64,000 nt of DNA from contig CAVWXX010000016.1 in assembly GCA_963759155.1 (NCBI GenBank), positions 1 to 64,000 on the forward strand. Reading direction: 5' to 3'. This document shows, piece after piece, positions 1-7,561 of the stretch; positions within the stretch are counted from its first letter, which is position 1; the number at the start of each line of letters is the position of its first letter. Origin of the DNA: SZUA-36 sp963759155. GTDB lineage: Bacteria > Pseudomonadota > Gammaproteobacteria > Xanthomonadales > SZUA-36. The notes below the pieces were generated by a model. That model saw only the letters and a list, made by a program, of their open reading frames with translations. It had not been told where the DNA came from and did not search any database. The position numbers and the translations under genes were made by a program.

Positions 1-138
1 AGATGACATTCTGTCAAAAAGTGTCCCGTGGAGCAACTGATAAATCTTTCACGATTAATCATCGCATTGACCATTCGCAATTTGTGATAACGGTGGGAGC
101 ACTTCACTAACGGATCTTGGCGTGTCACGATACCCATT

Positions 139-1146
139 ATGTCTATCTTCAATGACTTGCTTGATTTCATCCAAAACCGAATGCGGATGTCGCATATTTA
201 TCAACCGGTTATGTTGATGACGCTGATCAAAAATGGTGGCGAAGCATCTGTTAAACAAATTGCAAAACAGTTTGCTGAGCGCGATGAAGCGCTCATCGAA
301 TACTACTCAAAGATTACCAACAACATGCCAGGCAGAGTTCTTGGTGAAAATCATGGAATTGTTTCCAAGATGAGAGGCAAGGGTAATAGTATTTCAGGCT
401 ATCAACTGAATGGATATTCGTACCTGACATCTGAACAAAAAGAAATGCTAACGCGTGCGTGCCAGCAGCAATATGAGAACTATCTGGATTCAAGAGGAGC
501 GCAAATATACAAGCACCGGCGAAAAACTGGCCGATACATCAGTGGGACACTAAAGTATGAGGTAATGAAGCGCGCCCGTTACCGTTGTGAACTATGTGGG
601 GTTTCAGCTGCTGAAATTGCTCTGGAAGTTGACCATATTCATCCTAGAAGCCTGGGAGGAAGTAATGACCTAAGCAATCTCCAGGCTCTATGCTATAGAT
701 GTAATTCTTGGAAAAGTAATAATGATGATTCTGACGTGCGTGGTAATCGATGCATGCATGAAATACGTGAACCGAGTTGCTTGTTTTGTACTGTTTCTGG
801 AGACCGGCCATTCGTCCAGGAAGCTGAACTCGCCTACGTTATCAAGGATAACTTCCCGGTAACCAAAGGCCATCTACTGATCATTCCAAAACGTCATGAG
901 TCATCATGGTTTGAATTGACGCAAGGTGAATTGGCACAGTGCAATTTATTGATAAAGGCTATGAAAGAGAAGGTATTGGATGAAGAAAATGACGTTCTTG
1001 GGTTCAACATTGGAGTGAACACGGGCATAGCAGCAGGACAAACCATTATGCACAGCCACATTCACCTAATTCCCCGCCGTGAGGGCGATGTGACGAACCC
1101 AAGAGGTGGTGTTAGGGGCGTGATACCGGGAATGCAGGCATATTGA
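139..1146 (+). CDS. HNH endonuclease-HIT domain fusion protein
   Basis: This 335-residue protein has three parts. The N-terminal helical region (about 1-120) is of unknown role. An HNH nuclease domain follows (about 140-192), with zinc-type Cys pairs C150/C153 and C185/C188 and the D165-H166 core. A C-terminal HIT domain (about 213-335) carries the triad H305-x-H307-x-H309. HNH domains cut DNA; HIT domains hydrolyse or transfer nucleotides. From memory the same order occurs as a widespread bacterial family, so the fusion is probably genuine and not a chimera. The substrate is unknown. No clear ribosome binding site precedes ATG 139; the start was chosen because the residues after it look like the family N-terminus. 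It stands alone, followed by about 400 bases without a gene. Confidence 0.85.
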   Translation: MSIFNDLLDFIQNRMRMSHIYQPVMLMTLIKNGGEASVKQIAKQFAERDEALIEYYSKITNNMPGRVLGENHGIVSKMRGKGNSISGYQLNGYSYLTSEQKEMLTRACQQQYENYLDSRGAQIYKHRRKTGRYISGTLKYEVMKRARYRCELCGVSAAEIALEVDHIHPRSLGGSNDLSNLQALCYRCNSWKSNNDDSDVRGNRCMHEIREPSCLFCTVSGDRPFVQEAELAYVIKDNFPVTKGHLLIIPKRHESSWFELTQGELAQCNLLIKAMKEKVLDEENDVLGFNIGVNTGIAAGQTIMHSHIHLIPRREGDVTNPRGGVRGVIPGMQAY

Positions 1147-1460
1147 TTCAACAGTTTCTGTGCAATACGGATTAAAAAAGTTTAAGCACAATACAAAGTT
1201 GAATTGTCAGGTAGTTCTCTGATGACTTTCACCGTTCTCATCTCTGACAGATCAAAATTTTGAATTTACGATATAAGGGAGAAACCCCGATCAAGAGTGA
1301 CGAAGGGCTTGTGATAGAGATAGTTTACGCCGTTATTTGACTTGTTTTAGTTTGGTTCTGTAATGAAATAAATCAGCGGTGCAACGAAAGTAGCTTGCAT
1401 GATTAAATATTTGGTTGTTGATTAAGCGCCAAGGAAAAATGACAAGAAAAGACTTGGTTT
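1147..1460. other. Intergenic region with no recognised gene
   Basis: About 310 bases lie between the HNH-HIT gene and the palindromic promoter at 1461. The sequence is AT-rich in places. I see no convincing open frame, terminator or RNA gene in it. Confidence 0.5.
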
Positions 1461-1493
1461 TTCTCAAGATTTGAGAACAACATTTGCCATAAT
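1461..1493 (+). promoter_or_regulatory. Palindrome TTCTCA-N5-TGAGAA with -10-like box, site 1
   Basis: The palindrome occupies 1461-1477 (arms TTCTCAA and TTGAGAA, 3-base centre). A CATAAT hexamer begins exactly 27 bases after the palindrome start (1488-1493). The gene at 1546 lies about 50 bases further on. Palindrome and spacing recur at 2708, 5045 and 6603, and with 26 bases at 60885. This suggests a regulator site overlapping the -35 region. Confidence 0.6.
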
Positions 1494-2140
1494 TCACCCC
1501 AACAAAATCAATCAGATACATGATTGCAAAGGGAGTGAATTACACATGAAAAACACCAAAAAAGACCCACTACAAGAGATGGTCAACAAGTGGGTCGAAG
1601 CCGCCTATGCCGGCCAGACAATTGATGAAGCCGAATTTGACCAATTCCGTCAACTCCTGGACGAGACCTATAGGTACACTTCGTTCTACGATTCAGAATG
1701 GCCAGGCTTCAAAGGGACTGGCGAACTCTCTATCGTTTCAGTCGATGATTGTATTGAAGCCGGCTGGGGCCTGGAGGGCGATGAGCTTGTAGAGGAATTT
1801 AGAGGTCGGATGGCATGTGAGTCTGACACTTTCTACTTTCTGAAGGGCGTGACTGCTGACGACGGGCGCTGGGCCTGTATCGTGGTGCATTGCGTGATTA
1901 TGGGGCAATTGGGTGCCGTCCAAACAATGGAAACTATAGTTACTTCAGGTTTGGAGGCTGAACAATACTTGCGTGACTGTGGTTACCTTCTTACGGAAGG
2001 TGCACCTTCAGGTAAAGTCGATACCTTCACGGATGAAGAAATCATAGAACTGGTGCGAAAGGCACGCGAGTCGGAAAAGCAGCACTAGTTGGTACCAAAT
2101 GGGTTTTGGTTGCTATCATCTGGTTACATGAAACAGCAAA
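1490..2140 (+). repeat. Duplicated segment, copy 1 of 2
   Basis: About 650 bases from 1490 to about 2140 are nearly identical to 3135-3780. The segment covers the ribosome binding site, the whole gene at 1546 and about 50 bases beyond its stop. The copies are about 1645 bases apart in the same orientation, with the DUF1810 gene and half of a paralogue between them. Confidence 0.9.
1546..2088 (+). CDS. Hypothetical acidic protein, paralogue family member 1
   Basis: The product is about 180 residues, rich in Asp and Glu, with no signal peptide or membrane segment. I do not recognise the family. The start ATG 1546 follows AAGGGAG at about ten bases and leaves out an N-terminal extension that would cover the promoter-proximal leader. 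A near-identical copy sits at 3191-3733, and a diverged paralogue of the first two thirds at 2786. A TTCTCA-type palindromic promoter precedes it. Conserved stretches include KWVEAAYAG near the start and ACESDTFYFLKG in the middle. No function is assigned. Confidence 0.7.
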   Translation: MKNTKKDPLQEMVNKWVEAAYAGQTIDEAEFDQFRQLLDETYRYTSFYDSEWPGFKGTGELSIVSVDDCIEAGWGLEGDELVEEFRGRMACESDTFYFLKGVTADDGRWACIVVHCVIMGQLGAVQTMETIVTSGLEAEQYLRDCGYLLTEGAPSGKVDTFTDEEIIELVRKARESEKQH

Positions 2141-2150
2141 GATTACCGCT

Positions 2151-2597
2151 ATGCCAGGATCAATAGACGTCAACGACCCATCCAAACTTAACCGCTTCAT
2201 TCAAGCGCAGGAACGAGTCTATTCAAACGTTCTCGCCGAGTTAAAAAGTGGCCATAAAACAACCCACTGGATGTGGTTCATATTTCCTCAAATCTTGGGC
2301 CTTGGCCATAGTCCGACAGCAAAACTTTACGCGATCAAAAACCTGGATGAAGCATCACAGTATCTAAACCACCCCTTACTTGGCGCTCGCTTACTGGAGT
2401 GCTCAGAAACTCTACTTGGTATCAACGGCAAATCTGTCACTGATGTTTTTGGCTGGCCGGATGATCTGAAACTTAAGTCTTCGATGACGCTATTCTCGTG
2501 TGTCGCAGGCTCTGATTCTGTTTTTGACGAGGTTCTGAATCGTTTCTTTCAGGGAGAGCAGGATACAAGCACGCTTCAGCTATTGGGTAAGTGTTGA
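2151..2597 (+). CDS. DUF1810 family protein
   Basis: The product is about 148 residues counted from ATG 2151; a longer frame opens at 2106 without support. It matches DUF1810 (calpastatin-like label in databases) by the signatures KTTHWMWFIFPQ, the GLGHSPTAKLYAI region, FGWPDDLKLKSSMTLF and the C-terminal end FDEVLNRFF. The biochemical role of DUF1810 is unsettled; a link to ADP-ribose or nucleotide-processing folds has been suggested. It lies between the two copies of the duplicated segment. A broken second DUF1810 gene sits at 19716, so this family has been copied or lost in this region. Confidence 0.85.
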   Translation: MPGSIDVNDPSKLNRFIQAQERVYSNVLAELKSGHKTTHWMWFIFPQILGLGHSPTAKLYAIKNLDEASQYLNHPLLGARLLECSETLLGINGKSVTDVFGWPDDLKLKSSMTLFSCVAGSDSVFDEVLNRFFQGEQDTSTLQLLGKC

Positions 2598-2707
2598 CGG
2601 GTGTCAGGCATGTCGTATTTCATTGTGCTTGCGCAAAATGAGTACCTCGTAGCACCATGATTATCAAACCCTGGAAAACCGCTAAATCACGCAATTTTGT
2701 CTCCTTT

Positions 2708-2740
2708 TTCTCAAGGATTGAGAACCCTTTACAGCATAAT
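2708..2740 (+). promoter_or_regulatory. Palindrome TTCTCA-N5-TGAGAA with -10-like box, site 2
   Basis: The palindrome is at 2708-2724, with arms identical to site 1 (TTCTCAA, TTGAGAA). CATAAT lies at 2735-2740, again 27 bases from the palindrome start. It precedes the fused paralogue gene at 2786 by about 45 bases. Confidence 0.6.
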
Positions 2741-2785
2741 TCTATCAAGCAAAACAGACAGATAAGTAACTGTATAGGAAACAAT

Positions 2786-3733
2786 ATGGACGATAAAAAA
2801 GAAGCAAAAAACCATCTACAGCAGATGATCAATAAATGGGTCGAAGCGACCTATTCTGGACATGCTATCGAACAAACTGAAATTGAAGATTTCCTTAAGG
2901 TTTTCACTAAGGCCTATGGGTATGTCGATTTCTATAATTGCGACCTGGAGTGTTTCGGTGGAACTGACGAATTCCCATTCAGCATCATTTCGCTCGAAGA
3001 ATGTGTCGAAGACGTTTGTGATTTGGAAGATGAGGAGCTTGTGGATTCATTCAGGTGGCGGATGCAGTGCGAATCTGACACTTTTTACTTCTTGAGGGGG
3101 ATCAACGCCACGGATGGCCGCTCAGTCTGGATTTTAATTCACCCCAACAAAATCAATCAGATACATGATTGCAAAGGGAGTGAATTACACATGAAAAACA
3201 CCAAAAAAGATCCACTACAAGAGATGGTCAACAAGTGGGTCGAAGCCGCCTATGCCGGCCAGGCAATTGATGAAGCCGAATTTGACCAATTCCGTCAACT
3301 CCTGGACGAGACCTATAAGTACACTTCGTTCTACGATTCAGAATGGCCAGGCTTCAAAGGGACTGGCGAACTCTCTATCGTTTCAGTCGATGATTGTATT
3401 GAAGCCGGCTGGGGCCTGGAGGGCGATGAGCTTGTAGAGGAATTTAGAGGTCGAATGGCATGTGAATCTGACACTTTCTACTTTCTGAAGGGCGTGACTG
3501 CTGACGACGGGCGCTGGGCCTGTATCGTGGTGCATTGCGTGATTATGGGCCAATTGGGTCCCGTTCAAACAATGGAAGCTGTAGTTACTTCAGGTTTGGA
3601 GGCTGAACAATACTTGCGTGATTGTGGTTACCTTTTTACGGAAGGTGCACCTTCAGGTAAAGTCGATACTTTCACGGATGAAGAAATCATAGAACTGGTG
3701 CGAAAAGCGCGCGAGTCGGAAAAGCAACACTAG
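2786..3733 (+). CDS. Fused tandem protein: truncated paralogue joined to family copy 2
   Basis: The open frame from ATG 2786 encodes about 315 residues. Residues 1 to about 115 form a diverged paralogue of the 1546 protein. The frame then runs through what was non-coding leader DNA (about 3135-3190, including the old ribosome binding site) and continues in frame into a full copy of the 180-residue protein, whose own ATG is at 3191. The junction at about 3135 is where the duplicated segment replaced the last third of the paralogue. The second half could still be made alone from 3191 because AAGGGAG is kept. No function is recognised. Confidence 0.7.
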   Translation: MDDKKEAKNHLQQMINKWVEATYSGHAIEQTEIEDFLKVFTKAYGYVDFYNCDLECFGGTDEFPFSIISLEECVEDVCDLEDEELVDSFRWRMQCESDTFYFLRGINATDGRSVWILIHPNKINQIHDCKGSELHMKNTKKDPLQEMVNKWVEAAYAGQAIDEAEFDQFRQLLDETYKYTSFYDSEWPGFKGTGELSIVSVDDCIEAGWGLEGDELVEEFRGRMACESDTFYFLKGVTADDGRWACIVVHCVIMGQLGPVQTMEAVVTSGLEAEQYLRDCGYLFTEGAPSGKVDTFTDEEIIELVRKARESEKQH

Positions 3734-3780
3734 CCAGTGGCAAATGGGTTCTGGTTGCTATTATCTGTTTAAATGAAACA
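3135..3780 (+). repeat. Duplicated segment, copy 2 of 2
   Basis: This is the second copy of the segment at 1490-2140, with a small number of substitutions, mostly silent. Its left boundary falls inside a paralogous gene; its right boundary fades at about 3780. Confidence 0.9.
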
Positions 3781-3839
3781 TGTAAAGACTATCAAATACT
3801 TATTGGACAAGTGATCTAGAATCACAGTGAGGTGTGACT

Positions 3840-4082
3840 ATGAACCCTGGTATCCCAGAGCTTTGCAAATTCCTGCTTGATGACCTCGAGCGTCAACCGA
3901 TACTAAATCTTCTTGAAGAGTTTATAGAGAACAAAACCTCAACTGCAGGAGTCAGGCGGGAGGAGGTTTTTACCAGGGAGATTCTGTGCCCATCCATTGC
4001 CAAGTATTTCTATGAAGTCATTCGATCTGAGCTGGATTTATCTAACGTTGAGATTAAGAGTGGGTTAGGCCCGAGCTTTTAG
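3840..4082 (+). CDS. Small hypothetical protein, possibly a truncated N-terminal fragment
   Basis: The product is about 80 residues from ATG 3840, with GAGG-like bases just upstream. I do not recognise it. The end of the frame (SNVEIKSGLGPSF) runs straight to a stop with no domain boundary, so it may be the start of a longer gene, for example a restriction-enzyme-like protein, cut short. This is inference only. The next 110 bases before the convergent MerR gene hold nothing I can name. Confidence 0.4.
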   Translation: MNPGIPELCKFLLDDLERQPILNLLEEFIENKTSTAGVRREEVFTREILCPSIAKYFYEVIRSELDLSNVEIKSGLGPSF

Positions 4083-4193
4083 ATCGTTTTGGACCCGAAT
4101 CAAATATTTACTTGCTGCCGGTAGGGTTACGGTGAGCAAACCGTCAGGTTGTCAGCGTAAGGTCAGGGAAATGACTTTCGCTGTTTTAAGTCA

Positions 4194-4841
4194 CTACCTC
4201 AATGCCAACCGTATCAACTTCGCGGCGGTTTCGATCTGCTCCTCTTGGTGGGAAGTCAGCTTTTCATGGCCCCGGCACTGTATTCGAACATGTGCATCCG
4301 CAAAAATTGTTCGCCAAGGCTCTGCTGACTTCGCCATTGAATAAGCAACTGATTCGTCAATCTCTTGTTCGATATTCGGCTCGGACATTTGTGCATCACT
4401 CAAAACATCTAAAAGATTCTGTGGTGACCGGGCGATCCTGTGGCTTGGTTCTTCAACTTCCATATACTTAGCCATTCGCGAACTCGCGCTGGGCATACGG
4501 CTGGCCTTTACATGTTTCATTCTCACCGGCGCCGAAGGCACGGTCATCACCGCCAGTTCCTCTTCACCCCTCACCACCCGATCGATGGTTTCCTGCGGCA
4601 CATCGGCCAGCACGCCCTTGGCCTGTCCAGGCTTAATGCCATGGCGCTCACCGGCCAGCAAAATGAAACGGATGCAGTTCAAGGTGTCTTCACTGTAGCG
4701 GGCCAGTTTGCCGCGACCTTGCTTGTGATGTGGCGGCAGAACCCGCTCGATGTAGTAGCGTACCGTGCGCTCGGTTAGTCCGGTTTCTTCTGCCAGCTCT
4801 GCCAGGGTGTAGGTGTGATCTTTGTTCATATGCATATCCAT
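4194..4841 (-). CDS. MerR family transcriptional regulator
   Basis: The product is about 215 residues. The winged helix-turn-helix at the N-terminus has the MerR pattern (YTLAELAEETGLTERTVRYY, then KLARYSEDTLNCIRFI). The region after residue 85 is unlike metal-sensing MerR proteins and has no obvious Cys cluster, so the signal is unknown. Three in-frame ATGs (4841, 4835, 4829) and a TTG at 4850 compete for the start; 4841 was chosen arbitrarily because none has a clear ribosome binding site. It is divergent from the ARPP-1 gene at 5197. A perfect palindrome lies just outside its start and is the likely operator. Confidence 0.8.
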   Translation of the reverse strand: MDMHMNKDHTYTLAELAEETGLTERTVRYYIERVLPPHHKQGRGKLARYSEDTLNCIRFILLAGERHGIKPGQAKGVLADVPQETIDRVVRGEEELAVMTVPSAPVRMKHVKASRMPSASSRMAKYMEVEEPSHRIARSPQNLLDVLSDAQMSEPNIEQEIDESVAYSMAKSAEPWRTIFADAHVRIQCRGHEKLTSHQEEQIETAAKLIRLALR

Positions 4842-4843
4842 GA

Positions 4844-4880
4844 TTGACAAACATTACTGTCAAATATATAGTTTGACAGT
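4844..4880 (+). promoter_or_regulatory. Divergent promoter and MerR operator
   Basis: A perfect inverted repeat ACTGTCAAA-N7-TTTGACAGT spans 4856-4880. On the + strand TTGACA (4844-4849) and TATAGT (4867-4872) are 17 bases apart, so the palindrome overlaps the -10 box. The site lies immediately upstream of the MerR gene on the other strand, as expected for a self-regulated divergent pair. Confidence 0.65.
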
Positions 4881-4967
4881 GAAACGTGTCGAATATAGCT
4901 CAATGTCCCGCAAATATTGGGTTGTAGTGAATCTAGCCTAGCTCAACCGGGGCTAATTTGCCAGTAA

Positions 4968-4997
4968 GCTTTGTCGAACTCGGTTGTTCGACAAAGC
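4968..4997. repeat. Perfect 12-bp inverted repeat
   Basis: Arms GCTTTGTCGAAC (4968-4979) and GTTCGACAAAGC (4986-4997) flank a 6-base loop in the 355-base MerR/ARPP-1 intergenic region. No T-run follows, so it is not a typical terminator. It could be an operator or an RNA hairpin in the leader of the ARPP-1 gene. Confidence 0.6.
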
Positions 4998-5044
4998 CCG
5001 GGTCTTCGACAGGACGGTTACATATTTTACGGCCTTGGAAGCCT

Positions 5045-5077
5045 TTCTCAGGTTATGAGAACCCTGTCCCTTATATT
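5045..5077 (+). promoter_or_regulatory. Palindrome TTCTCA-N5-TGAGAA with -10-like box, site 3
   Basis: The palindrome is at 5045-5061 and TATATT at 5072-5077, again 27 bases from the palindrome start. The ARPP-1 gene starts at 5197, which would leave a leader of roughly 115 bases. Confidence 0.6.
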
Positions 5078-5196
5078 GAAGTTGGTGCATTGCCACCGCG
5101 ACCAAATGGGGGATAGGCACTCTTTGGGGAATAGCAGTTTGAAGGTCTGGTAGTTGGTCATTAGCCCTGCTCAGCCGGGGCACTTAGGAGAACAAC

Positions 5197-6195
5197 ATGA
5201 ATGCAGTAGCACAAGCGTTATCCGGTCTGCGGGTCGGCGATCTGGTGACTCACGAGGGTCTGACAATGCACCCGCTGATTCGTGAGAGCCTGTTAAGCAA
5301 GGACTATCTCACTCTGGATGAGGCCCTGGCGCAAAACCTGGCCAGGGTTTCCGAGGTTTCCGAGGGCGGCTCGGTACCTCACCTGCTGTTCAGCAACAGT
5401 GGCAGCCAGGCCGTGTTTTTGCTGGATGGCGAGGAACTGGTGGGCGCCAAGCAGAACCGCATCCTCAACATTACAGTATTGGCGCCGGCTGGCAAGGATA
5501 CGGTGGTACCCGTTTCCTGTGTCGAATCCGGGCGCTGGCATCACACACGGGATGACTTTGCCTCCGCGCCCAGGGCGCAGTTTTCCATGAGTCGGGCTAA
5601 GAAAGCGGCGCGGGTCAGTGAAAACCTGGTGGCATGCCGTGAAGCGCGGTCTGATCAGGGGGAGGTTTGGGACGATATTTCCGGCAAGCTGGGGCGAATG
5701 CGCAGTCACTCGGCCACCTCGGCCGTTGAGCAGGTTTACCAGGATCATGAAGAAAAACTGGGGCAGTTTGTCGCGCAGCTTAAATGTGTTGATGGCCAGG
5801 TTGGCGCGGTGTTCTCGATCAAGGGACGGGTAACGGGCCTGGAGTTCTTCGATGCCGCCGAGACCTGTCGGTTGTTGATGCCGAAGATCATCCGCAGCTA
5901 TGCGCTCGATGCCATAGATCCGGGTTACCGCGGCCATAAAGCCAGCGGCCTGGGCTCGCCAACTGAGGTTATCGAAAGATTGAGCGGTTCTGAATACTCC
6001 ACCCATAAAGCGGTGGGCGAGGGAGAGGATTTACGTTTTGATTCCACCCCGGGTATCGCCGGTGGTGCGTTGTTTGCCAGGGAAAGGGTCGTGCACATGT
6101 GCGCCTTTGTCTCGGGTGAGCACCAGGGGGTTGGTGACGGTAATCGCTATTCTGCCTCGGCATCGCAGCGGCGGCGGTTCAGGAATGTAGCGTGA
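5197..6195 (+). CDS. ARPP-1 family protein (ARG and rhodanese-phosphatase-associated)
   Basis: The product is 332 residues with no signal peptide. It looks like the ARPP-1 domain family (formerly DUF6569): the GLTMHPLI start, VPHLLFSNSGSQAVFLLDGEELVGAKQNRI, and later SGRWHH. The biochemical role is unknown; the name comes from its neighbours in ADP-ribosylation-type gene contexts. A good ribosome binding site (AGGAGAAC) precedes ATG 5197. It is divergent from a MerR regulator, with a palindromic operator and a TTCTCA-type promoter between them, so it is probably an inducible gene. The last 20 residues are basic and low in complexity. Confidence 0.7.
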   Translation: MNAVAQALSGLRVGDLVTHEGLTMHPLIRESLLSKDYLTLDEALAQNLARVSEVSEGGSVPHLLFSNSGSQAVFLLDGEELVGAKQNRILNITVLAPAGKDTVVPVSCVESGRWHHTRDDFASAPRAQFSMSRAKKAARVSENLVACREARSDQGEVWDDISGKLGRMRSHSATSAVEQVYQDHEEKLGQFVAQLKCVDGQVGAVFSIKGRVTGLEFFDAAETCRLLMPKIIRSYALDAIDPGYRGHKASGLGSPTEVIERLSGSEYSTHKAVGEGEDLRFDSTPGIAGGALFARERVVHMCAFVSGEHQGVGDGNRYSASASQRRRFRNVA

Positions 6196-6262
6196 AATCT
6201 GATATCTGTTGGTCACAGGTATCAACCGGTGGTCAGGCATTGAAAGTGTGGGAGGTCACTTA

Positions 6263-6568
6263 ATGGGCAAGGAACAGTTCTTCAGCGAAGTCAGAAATCA
6301 ATATCACTTGATTTGCGTCAACATAAAGAACGGTAATGGTCCATCAGAGCTTGAAAGAGGCCGTTTTGAGGGATTCATGCGGGCAGGGATTGTTCTCGGC
6401 GTGACCAGCAAAAGGGATTTGGAACAACTACTGGAAGATGTCCATTACAAGGTATTTGGCCAGTCCATTGCTGAACGCAAGAAGGCCCGTGGACCCGGGC
6501 TGGCGGATGATGATATTGATTATGGGCAATTTGATCGCCCGGCCATTGAGCGCGTCAGCCGGAAGTGA
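6263..6568 (+). CDS. Hypothetical protein, about 101 residues
   Basis: The start ATG 6263 has GGAGG seven bases upstream and drops the unsupported 18-residue extension in the open frame. The protein is charged and probably soluble; it ends in a polar tail. It follows the ARPP-1 gene by 67 bases on the same strand and may be cotranscribed. I do not recognise the family. Confidence 0.6.
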   Translation: MGKEQFFSEVRNQYHLICVNIKNGNGPSELERGRFEGFMRAGIVLGVTSKRDLEQLLEDVHYKVFGQSIAERKKARGPGLADDDIDYGQFDRPAIERVSRK

Positions 6569-6602
6569 CTTGAAAGATGTGTTGTGAAGATTGTAAAGAT
6601 TA

Positions 6603-6635
6603 TTCTCAGGCTTTGAGAATGAACTCCGGCATCAT
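6603..6635 (+). promoter_or_regulatory. Palindrome TTCTCA-N5-TGAGAA with -10-like box, site 4
   Basis: The palindrome is at 6603-6619. CATCAT sits at 6630-6635, 27 bases from its start. The next gene begins at 6773, so the leader would be about 130 bases and contains a C-run/G-run hairpin at about 6671-6698. Confidence 0.55.
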
Positions 6636-6772
6636 GCAATTCAGCAAGACGGAAAAGCTGGATCAGTCGTTTCCCCCTGGGTGCTAGAAGGGGGGAAGAC
6701 GACTACCAGGCGCTGGTGATCGCGTTTGGCTTTGAACGATACGAAATTTATATACGAAGAAAGGGTATTGAT

Positions 6773-7222
6773 ATGAAGAAAATTTTACTAGTCTCGGTTT
6801 TTGGTTTGTTATGGGCAAGCGGTTGCCTGGCTGAAGAAACCTATCTGGGTAAATTAAGCACCAATCCATATGGAGCGGATTCAACCTCTAATCCCTATGG
6901 CAAGCATGGCTCAGAGTATTCAAGCGACAGCATCAACAATCCGTATGGCGAGTATGGTTCGCCCTATTCCAACAAGAGCGCAACCAACCCATACGCTACC
7001 GATGCGCCGAAGCTATACGACAGCAACGGCAATTACCGGGGAAAGCTAAGCGCCAACCCCTATGATCCGGATTCCACCTCGAATCCTTATGGTCGTTATG
7101 GATCGAAGTACAGCTCGGATTCGATCAATAATCCCTATGGGGCCGGCAGCCCTTACAAGGCGGATAGTCCGAATAATCCGTATGGCCAGGGGATCAGCAT
7201 TTACGATGATGATGACGGCTGA
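6773..7222 (+). CDS. Secreted NPYG-repeat protein
   Basis: The product is 149 residues. The N-terminal signal peptide (MKKILLVSVFGLLWASGC) has a Cys at 18 that could be a weak lipobox, though Leu is missing at -3. The rest is made of imperfect repeats of about 17-20 residues centred on NPYG or NPYA, with Ser-, Tyr- and Gly-rich linkers (for example YSSDSINNPYG). The block at about 25-60 recurs at about 85-125, so the gene arose by internal duplication. It ends in an acidic DDDDG. Such proteins are known in gammaproteobacteria as hypothetical exported proteins, with no settled role; surface adhesion or matrix binding is only a guess. A terminator follows at 7354. Confidence 0.75.
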   Translation: MKKILLVSVFGLLWASGCLAEETYLGKLSTNPYGADSTSNPYGKHGSEYSSDSINNPYGEYGSPYSNKSATNPYATDAPKLYDSNGNYRGKLSANPYDPDSTSNPYGRYGSKYSSDSINNPYGAGSPYKADSPNNPYGQGISIYDDDDG

Positions 7223-7353
7223 TTATTGTAGGAATTCCGAGAGGAATCAGTTCAATAGAAACAGGCAGTCTTGGTACAATATGCATTCAGCGCCGATTTG
7301 ATTTATCAGCTTGCGGGCGCATTAAAAATACAGCTAAAGCGTGGCGAATTCCG

Positions 7354-7385
7354 AACCCGCTCTAGCAACTGCTGAGCGGGTTTTT
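7354..7385 (+). terminator. Rho-independent terminator
   Basis: Arms AACCCGCT (7354-7361) and AGCGGGTT (7375-7382) are followed by a T-run. The NPYG-repeat gene ends about 130 bases upstream. Confidence 0.75.
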
Positions 7386-7464
7386 ATGTTCAGGATGAAC
7401 GGTATGCCGCGGGCGCAGGACGCGCAGGAGCGGCGTGTGTCAAGTTTGCACAGCATTAGAAATG

Positions 7465-7557
7465 GTCGACCGAACCAGTCACACGACAAACCCGGTCCGG
7501 TATTTGATATCCAGATTGTACGCCGGGGCATTCCGCCGAAAGTACTAAAGAGGAGAA
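7465..7557 (+). repeat. Repeated 5' leader, copy 1
   Basis: This segment of about 92 bases matches 8142-8233 with few differences. It starts near GTCGACCG, contains GACAAACCCGGTCCGG, and ends with the ribosome binding site AGAGGAG in front of ATG 7562. Both copies lie directly in front of unrelated-looking genes. Confidence 0.85.
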
Positions 7558-7561
7558 AGCA

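Larger units (their letters stand above)
7223..7561. other. Intergenic region with terminator and repeated leader
   Basis: No gene is supported here. The region holds a hairpin terminator at 7354-7385 and the first copy of a 92-base leader repeat at 7465-7557. A 74-codon frame across it is not convincing. Confidence 0.5.
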
